64,000 nucleotides of DNA from Haberlea rhodopensis (lineage: Eukaryota > Streptophyta > Magnoliopsida > Lamiales > Gesneriaceae): the NCBI GenBank assembly GCA_907163345.1, contig CAJQUN010001346.1, positions 1 through 64,000 on the forward strand, in the 5' to 3' direction. The notes below the pieces were generated by a model. The model saw nothing but the letters and a program-made list of their open reading frames with translations. It was not told the DNA's origin and searched no databases. The position numbers and the translations under genes are program-made. Each line of letters starts with the position of its first letter. Position 1 is the stretch's first letter. Of the stretch, positions 57,286 to 64,000 are shown piece after piece.

Positions 57286-57667
57286 TTTTCCTCTGTATGT
57301 AAAGCTTTTTTTACACACAATATGTGTCTTCAGGTACCAGCTAGTAAATATAATGTGTGTTTTCCCCCAAAAAAGAAACTTTTTTCAAGCTCCAAGGGAC
57401 AAGATTCTCTAATTGATGTCGAAAGGTTAGTTAAAGTGTCGACTGACAATAATAGTCATGATTATATAATTGCTATCATACGTTTTTCAATTTTAATAAT
57501 GTATGTAATATTCCATCGCAAGCCAAGAGAATATTAATGAATTAAGTAGTAGTTGATCAATTTCAAATCACCCGATTTTTTAATTAAGAGATTAGACTCT
57601 CATATATAATGAGTTCGATGACACGATAATCTACATCCAATAAGCTATGATTTAATGGTATAATCAA

Positions 57668-57739
<72 letters not shown>
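57286..57739. other. Intergenic stretch ending in a long TA microsatellite
   Basis: No gene. A (TA)n run of about 33 units occupies about 57671-57736; ORFs through it are artefacts of the repeat. Confidence 0.75.
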
Positions 57740-59560
57740 ACGAGCCAGGCCCGAGTCCGTGCAAGCGCGACTGCATAATTGGCTCATATAACAACTACTC
57801 CGTAAACGTCCTCGCTCTACGAAAATATTTAACCCAAGTTGTTATAGTCGTCCATTGTAATCCATTATAAACCATTTTAAACTTCAATTCACAACCAATG
57901 TGGTACAATAGTATTACAATCACCCCTAATTTAGAACGTGACATTCTCGTCGCGACCTAACTCATCGATTTACCAACATCTGTGTTGAGCCTTAAACGCA
58001 TTGTTGAGTTTAATGCTTAATTTATCTCCGAATTATTTATGAGTTTTGATGATGAACAAAACTTGCATTTGTTATACTAATGTGTCTACTTAGTGTACAT
58101 GTTTAGATGGTTGAAAAGTGGATTGTTTGAAGGAAATCAAATCTGCAAAGACATGGGCGGATCGCCCCAGGCGATGGTGATCATCGCCCGAGACGATGGC
58201 AGCCAAGGGAGACATCGCCACGCTCATCGACTGAAGCGACGCCGAGGACCGCGCGCATGGAGAGATCGCCTGAGGCGATGCATGGTTCGTTTGAGGCGAT
58301 GGAGAGTTCGTTTGAGGCGATGAAAGTTTCTGATTATTTAAAGTTACGACATTGTTTTTTGGTGACGATCGCCTGAGGTGATCTATATATCGCCTGAGGC
58401 TATCTGTGTAATTTCGTGACCGTTGGAGTGATTCAAGCCTTATGTGTAGCAATGGCTATTAGGAGCCTTGGGAGCCTCCTACACTATAAATATGGCTGTT
58501 TTGGATCATTTTGAAGATAAGAAACAAGAGTATAAACTACAAGAAAGTTGTGTTCAATCAAAATCATTCTAGCATTGCAAACTTCATACATGTGTGTTGT
58601 ATTGGAGTTTGTAATTTATTTCTTGTGTGAGAGCTTTTGATTCTTCGTGTTGTTACACCGTGAAGGTGTTATTTGATTTATTGTAAGGTCCTCCAACACC
58701 GACGCAAGTTGAAAATTGTATAACACATCAACAAGTGAAGTTGGTGCAAGTATGTGGCTATCCTTGGAGCCCTTAAGGCCAAGAAGACTCGTGAAGAGTG
58801 TGTGTGACTCGGGAAGAGTTTGTGTGTGGCTATCATTGGAGCCCTTAAGGCCAAAAAGACTCCTAAAGAGTGTGTTACTTGGGAAGAGTGTGTTGTGGCT
58901 AACTTGGAGCCCCTTAAGGCTAAGATCAAAGTTGTTCTAGTGGAACCTCGGTTGGAAGTTTTCTAGCTGGGAAGAGGAGACGTAGGCGATTCATCGCCGA
59001 ACTTCTATAACAAATATTTGTGTCGTTTATCGCTTTATTTACTTTACGCATTTATTTATTACTTCTTCTTATTTATTGTTCGATTGACTTGAAGTCTTCC
59101 GCAGCGCAAACTCGACTATTTGCAAATTCATTTTAAAACGCTAAAGTAGCCAATGAACCTCATTCACCCCCCATCTTCGGTTCCAACAATCTGGAACTAG
59201 AGGTGGCTCACATCATATAGCACTTTGCCCCGCGGGTTCAAGGGGTGGCCCCCGTCGTATAGCAATTTTTTCCTTAGGCTCAAAAGGTGGCTCCCATGCA
59301 TGTAGCACTTTGCCCCGCATACCACTTATCTCTCAATGTTTTCCTTTCCTTGCTGGTGAACTGCTTCTGATATCATTCTGTCATGCCCCGGGCTCGAGCC
59401 CGCACAAGCGCGATTGCACAATGGACTCATATGGCAACTACTTCATCTCCGAAAATGGTTAACCAAAGTTCATATAGTAGTCCATTGTAAACCATTATAA
59501 AATATTTAAACTTTCATCCACAACCAATATAGGATAATTGTATGACATATATGACTGGTT
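57740..59560 (-). mobile_element. Short LTR-type repeat pair (TRIM/LARD-like), minus strand, with nested solo LTR
   Basis: Two related segments, about 57740-57955 and 59383-59560, share GTGCAAGCGCGA/CACAAGCGCGA, GGCTCATAT/GGACTCATAT, TCCATTGTAA and CACAACCAAT. The right copy starts TGTCATGCCCCGGGC and is preceded by CTTCTGATATCATTC, resembling a degenerate Met primer site on the minus strand. The region between, apart from the nested LTR, has repeats of the TAGCACTTTGCCCCGC type and no coding. Class assignment is tentative. Confidence 0.5.
57983..59188. repeat. Solo LTR with repeated palindromes
   Basis: 1206 bp, TGTTGAGCC to GGTTCCAACA, flanked by the exact duplication ATCTG (57978-57982 and 59189-59193). 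No internal region, so it is a solo LTR left by recombination. It holds several copies of ATCGCC.GAGGCGAT-type palindromes between 58150 and 58410, and two 70-90-bp direct repeats around TTGGAGCCCTTAAGGCCAA near 58760-58920. The small ORFs here are not genes. Confidence 0.8.
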
Positions 59561-59835
59561 AGTCCAATGTCAATGGGTGATATGTATGTAACATCAACAT
59601 TTAAAGTGAATAACTTGTAAAAATCTACCTATAAACCTAAACCGTAGAAAATGAATCTTGGCCGTCAAAAACATATATTATATAGTTTTAAAAAATAAAA
59701 AAATAAAAGCATGATAGTATATGGAAGAAAACAGTTAATCTTGTATCTTTCATTTTGGTCTACTTTCTGTCAGCCATATGTGTGTGTTCGCTCCAACCGA
59801 TTTATTTGATGCTACCCATAAAGATATTGTTATTA

Positions 59836-60130
59836 GGCAGGCATCTCAATATTGATTTGGCATATTTCATTTTAAATATGTCAAATTAATGATAATGATG
59901 TCCTCCAGGGCAATACCCTCATGGAGAGCAGCGTCATATTTTCCATTCCAACCTAAGGCGCCGGTCATCAAAAACCCTACCATAGAATGCCTTTAGGGGT
60001 GCATTTGGTATATCCCATTTTAACATGTCAAATCAATGCTGATGTTGCCCTCCAAGGCACTGCTCATGGGGCAGCATCAAATTTTCCGTTCCATCCTATG
60101 GCGTATCGGTCATCAAAAACCCTACCACCT
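59836..60130. repeat. Diverged tandem duplication, about 150 bp twice
   Basis: Both units contain CATATTTCATTTTAA / TATATCCCATTTTAA, ATGTCAAAT.AATG, a CCTCCA.GGCA segment, TTTTCC.TTCCA.CCTA and GGTCATCAAAAACCCTACC. The second unit also forms a hairpin GATGTTGCCC / GGGGCAGCATC. Confidence 0.65.
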
Positions 60131-60708
60131 CATATTTCAAATTATTAATTACTCGGAAGATCTTAATTCATGATTGATACTATACTAGTCCCTTGCCTTT
60201 GTATTGATTATACATCAAAATGAATCAAATGATTTTGTATATATATTTTTACTATGTATATGTTGATGCTAGATCATTGTCAATCCTTGTACTGTCATCA
60301 GCTTGTTGTCCATATATATAGCCAGAGATAAGGCCAATACAAGCTTATCTCGTGCCAGGTTGTGTCTATATCCTGTGTAGATCCGGCCATAGTTTGCTTG
60401 AAACCATAAATCAAAATCATTTTTCGGTTTGCAAAATTGAACCAAAATCAAGGATATATGGTTCCAATTTCTGAAAATACAAAATAAAATTTGTAAATTA
60501 ATTTATCTTTATTAAGGTTCCCAGTTAATGTTCCGTAGTTGAATCAGAAACCAAGCACTTTGATTGTGGTTTAACCATCTGTTGGAGCCGGAGCAATCAA
60601 ATATACAATGGAATCGTCGAGTTTGAAACTCTGGTCCCCCGACTAGCGGTAGTGTTAGTAAAACAAGTAGTCAAGCTTCGATGTGTTTGATGTCACCCTT
60701 GAGGCGGC

Positions 60709-60774
60709 ATCTTGCGACACATGTCTTTATATATTTTTTTTCATTTTTAAAAAAATGGACACATGTCGCAAGAT
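60709..60774. repeat. Perfect 17-bp inverted repeat
   Basis: ATCTTGCGACACATGTC at 60709-60725 is followed, after a 32-bp AT-rich loop, by its exact reverse complement at 60758-60774. Confidence 0.9.
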
Positions 60775-61702
60775 ACAATCCAAGAACACCACATTAGAGG
60801 AGGCTTCAAAAAAACCTCAAGCGTTGTACCAAGTACCCAGCCGGAAGTGTTTACACTATAATGGTAGGATCAGTTCTTCCAGCTATAAGTTTGTCTTCGT
60901 ATGGTTGAGCTTCGGACAAGCGAAAAAAGAATTCTTGTTGAGTATAATGACTTCTTAACTGTCAATCAGTTGATAACTAAATCTTCACAACCTATAGGTG
61001 AGACTTTAGTTTCCATTCATCAGCAAACAAAACCATATTTTATTACCAAACCCAATTCAGAAAAGAATAGAAAAACTTGATTTGATAAAGATAAAACTTA
61101 TTTTAATTTTATGAAATAAATTATCAGCATGCAGGTCTGTGTAAAAACAGATTGTCCACTCATTACAGTGACGGATGCAGGATTTTTGGAAAGTAGGCGA
61201 AAAAGAGCTATGAGAGTTAATTTAAAATGATATAATTTGGAAGTTCAGTGTGACAATGGTGGAAATGGATTCCATATTTACTGGTTAAAAGCATAGGCCT
61301 TATTAAACACATTAATTCTACATTTTATCGACAATTAAGCGTACTACAGGGTATTTTACCACACATTTCTTCACTAATATTAAAATTATAATATGGGAAG
61401 ATGAATGGTCAACAGTCAACTACGTGACTATTATTTAAAATCAACGATTATATTGAATGGTTGAAATCAGATTCTTGATTCATTACTCAATTCTATTACA
61501 AGATGTTCCAATTATTATGAAATTCTAATATCAATATCCATTTATTCAAGTCCTAAATTTGCAACAAAAAAATATTAAATATCGTTTGTGTATGTTATTG
61601 ATTTATGAAAGAATATATTAAAATATTATTTAGAAACTAGAAATTTGTAATAATGATATGCACACTTCAAAATTGGAATAGATCTTTCGTATAGTTGATA
61701 AT

Positions 61703-62360
61703 CTATGATGCACGGACACTCCTAAAAATCATTTGGTACAGTGTCGGACATTTCTCGGACACACACTTCTCGGACACTCATCGGACACGTCACGTGACGT
61801 GTCCATTATTTTATTAATAAAATAAAATCGGACACCCGTATCGATACTCCCCTCAAAACCGGACATCCGTGTCACACATGGCTGATGGACGTGTCCAAGC
61901 TGTGTCCGACACAGAAAGGATACTTTTGGGCCATAATTGTACACTTTAAATTTTTTTTGCTATAATGAAATTTAGAGGTATTACTTAAACTATATTTAAT
62001 TGAAGTAATATACATTTGTTGTTAGTATGAGTGATACTATGATGATTTCAGTGACATACATTTATATATATAATTTTTGAATTTGGTAAGAATATTTTTG
62101 GTGTTATATTTTATTTGGACGTATTTGTTAAACTTTATATTAATTAAAGTAATATGTATTTGGTGTTAGTACGTGTGATATTATGATGATTCCAGTGACA
62201 TGCATTTATTTATATGTTTCTTGACTTTGGTAAGAATATTTTTGTAAATTTTACATGGTTTTAGAATTTTAACAAATATGAATTTCTAATATTTGTCCAG
62301 TGTCGCCGTGTCGGTGTCGTGTCGTGTCAGTGTCACCGTGTCAGCGTACGTGCATCATAG
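61703..62360. mobile_element. hAT-type MITE, GACAC-rich family, copy B
   Basis: 658 bp with perfect 11-bp terminal inverted repeats, CTATGATGCAC and GTGCATCATAG, and an exact 8-bp target duplication TTGATAAT (61695-61702 and 62361-62368). Subterminal regions are crowded with GTGTCGGACAC-type repeats. The inner part contains two copies of a roughly 150-bp unit around GTGTTAGTA.G.GTGATA. Related to 36055-36593 in reverse orientation. Non-coding. Confidence 0.85.
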
Positions 62361-62634
62361 TTGATAATAGAGTTTTTATTTGATATATAGTCCCATAATT
62401 TTTTTTAAAAAAAAATTTATTGTTAATTTTCAAAAATTTAGTTTTTAGTTCAATCATCTAAATAATGATAGCTCATTAACCTTATCTAGCAAGGTCAGTC
62501 CTAGGTAATTTGAATCTTGGTTACGCCCCTAATCTAGTTTTTTTCTTAAAGATCAATGATTCTGAAAAAACACATTAAATCCAAAAAATAAAAAATAAAA
62601 GATTGGATTCAAGCCATATCTGTCTGTCAGATGC
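62361..62634. other. Short intergenic stretch, no gene
   Basis: Lies between two MITEs. Nothing supported. Confidence 0.6.
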
Positions 62635-62642
62635 ATTATTAG

Positions 62643-63012
62643 TAGGGTTGTTACCGTGCCGGATTGGACCGGTCCTGATTACAGCTTTTCGGAATCGTAC
62701 CAGTCCGGTTAGAAACAAGACTGGATCATGTTCCGGGTCCAACCCGAAACCGATAATTCAATTTTTTTTAAAAAATATTTTTTTAAAATTTTGTGGGACG
62801 CGAGCTTACCATATTTAAATTTTTTTCTTTATTTTTTTAAAAAATTCACCTGGTTCCGGTTTCAATCCAGAATCGGAAAATGTAGAACATATCGGGATCA
62901 GTACCTTACCAGTTTCCTACCGATTATAGACCGATTATCCCGGTTTCGAACCGTGCTAAATTGATCCGGTTCCAGTCGATTTCAGGCTGATCATGCTGAT
63001 TAAGCAACCCTA
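62643..63012. mobile_element. hAT-type MITE, CCGGTTC-rich, 370 bp
   Basis: Ends TAGGGTTG and CAACCCTA are perfect inverted repeats, and the exact 8-bp duplication ATTATTAG flanks it (62635-62642 and 63013-63020). Rich in CCGGTTCC/GGAACCGG-like words. The two plus-strand ORFs across it are not genes. Confidence 0.85.
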
Positions 63013-63020
63013 ATTATTAG

Positions 63021-63684
63021 GAAAAATATCTCACAGTGACTAATCTCTTCATTCACAAGACTCGAGCAAATTTACCAATTTAAAATCTAACTTGTATATT
63101 GATATAAAATATTTAAAAAAGGGTTTGCCAATAGTTCACTCCCCCAAAATTTAATTTTAAATTAGATTAATATATGTTGCTTTTTTATTTATCAAATATC
63201 AAGTGCTGTGATTGTTCAATTTGATTTGATCAGTACATGAACAAATATATTATTAAAAATATCTTAAAATTGATTTTTTTATTTATTAAACTTTCAATGA
63301 TTATTTTTCATACAATTTAGAAGACAGATGTAAAAATTACATACGTCGAATCTATTGCCGTTGTTATTCTTTGAAAGGGAGATTCAAGATTCAAGATTCA
63401 TTGAACCCATTATTTGCTGACACGTATGGTGAACCACATTAATTTGAAGATTCAAGGTAGCCTGACACGTATGTTACCCTATATATGTCTTAATTTGAGA
63501 GGGATCTGAAAAAATCATAGTGGTAAGTTCACTCGCATTGTCAGAATAGATAATAGTTTATGTTCATTTTAAACATTCAATTTTGAGTTGCGTTTAACAT
63601 AAAAAAAAATGATTTATCCTTTTCAAATAATTCATGACTATGACATTGATACCAAAGAATAGTTCAACCCGTCCTAGTGGTGGG
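63021..63684. other. Intergenic stretch, no gene seen
   Basis: Contains a short direct repeat GATTCAAGATTCAAG near 63382 and two copies of CTGACACGTATG at about 63418 and 63462. No gene. Confidence 0.5.
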
Positions 63685-64000
63685 CAGGGGCGAACGTACG
63701 TGTGTCTGCCCCCCCTCCAAATTTAGTTTTTATATATTTTGTTACGGGCAACTTCCAAAACATTGTCCATGGTCTAGTGGTTAGTGCATTGAATGAATCC
63801 AGGAAAGTTCCGAGTTCGAAACTTGAGAGAACCATCCTTTTGTTTTTTAGTCAGTTTCCTCATTCAAATTAATTTGTTTATATATATTTATGTTACTAGC
63901 AATTTGGACAATCTTAGTTCGATGCTATATCAGTGAGGACTTTCCGCAATGAGATTAGGGATCCGGCTTCAAATCCTTTAGGGAACACTTCTCCTTTTAT
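63685..64000 (+). mobile_element. hAT-like terminus with SINE-like unit at window end
   Basis: CAGGGGCGAACGTACGTG at 63685 resembles the hAT end at 33846 (shared CAGGGGCG). Inside it, at 63763-63835, TGGTCTAGTGG fits a pol III A box and GAGTTCGAAAC a B box about 40 bp later. The other end lies outside the window. Confidence 0.4.

Larger units (their letters stand above)
59561..61694. other. Intergenic stretch with a tandem duplication and a hairpin, no gene
   Basis: Holds a diverged tandem pair at 59836-60130 and a 17-bp perfect inverted repeat at 60709-60774. Small ORFs do not resemble known proteins. Confidence 0.5.

Noticed and set aside
57590..57787. Minus-strand ORF of repeated Tyr-Ile
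   Set aside because: Translation of the TA microsatellite.
58090..58940. Four ORFs on both strands around the palindromes
   Set aside because: Created by GC-rich palindromic repeats in a solo LTR.
1..64000. Endogenous pararetrovirus or other viral insert
   Set aside because: All reverse transcriptases seen are Copia or LINE type; no movement protein, coat protein or Caulimoviridae motif was noticed.
1..64000. CRISPR arrays or bacterial-style systems
   Set aside because: Spliced plant genes and plant transposons throughout; no regularly spaced identical repeats.

Overview
This is a plant nuclear window, most likely from a core eudicot, perhaps an asterid. The evidence is spliced genes with GT-AG introns, AT-rich intergenic DNA, and Copia, L1-type LINE, Helitron and hAT/MITE debris. 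I could not run a search, so the species is not known. Exon edges were placed by hand from splice signals and reading frame; single-base errors are possible.

Five host genes are supported. (1) An intronless plant protein of the At4g22030 'probable F-box' family (22997-24388, +), with an apparent 1-base deletion near its C-terminus. (2) A four-exon 5'-adenylylsulfate (APS) reductase (24653-27080, -). (3) A two-domain glyoxalase I with nine exons, the first untranslated (about 29228-32515, +). (4) A class III peroxidase closely resembling peroxidase 42 (42516-44086, +). (5) An eight-exon calcium-dependent protein kinase (45609-52439, -) whose 3.9-kb first intron holds a dead LINE. APS reductase and glyoxalase I are divergently transcribed across about 2.1 kb.

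The rest is transposon-derived. 1-4153 is a decayed Tork-like Copia element on the minus strand, cut by the window edge. 11038-22010 is a truncated Copia fragment whose reverse transcriptase is interrupted, with a 5-bp target duplication, by a young 8.5-kb Copia element (12152-20669). That element carries an extra 310-residue ORF after pol. Upstream, the older fragment runs in frame into a piece of a NACK/KIN-7-type kinesin tail. 54063-57285 is an internally deleted Copia element with both LTRs and a TSD. 57740-59560 is an LTR-like repeat pair with a solo LTR nested in it. Two Helitrons (8774-10249 and 40530-41610) have matching ends.

Smaller elements include hAT-type MITEs, four of them with 8-bp TSDs (36055, 53256, 61703, 62643), a three-copy fold-back family (4768, 5395, 37577), tRNA-derived SINE-like units, and a dead hAT transposase with a CAGGGGCGG terminus (33846-35690). 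I found no CRISPR, rRNA or functional tRNA gene. The most unusual objects are the extra ORF of the young Copia element, the kinesin-Copia chimera, the frameshifted At4g22030-type gene, and the repeated palindromes in the solo LTR.
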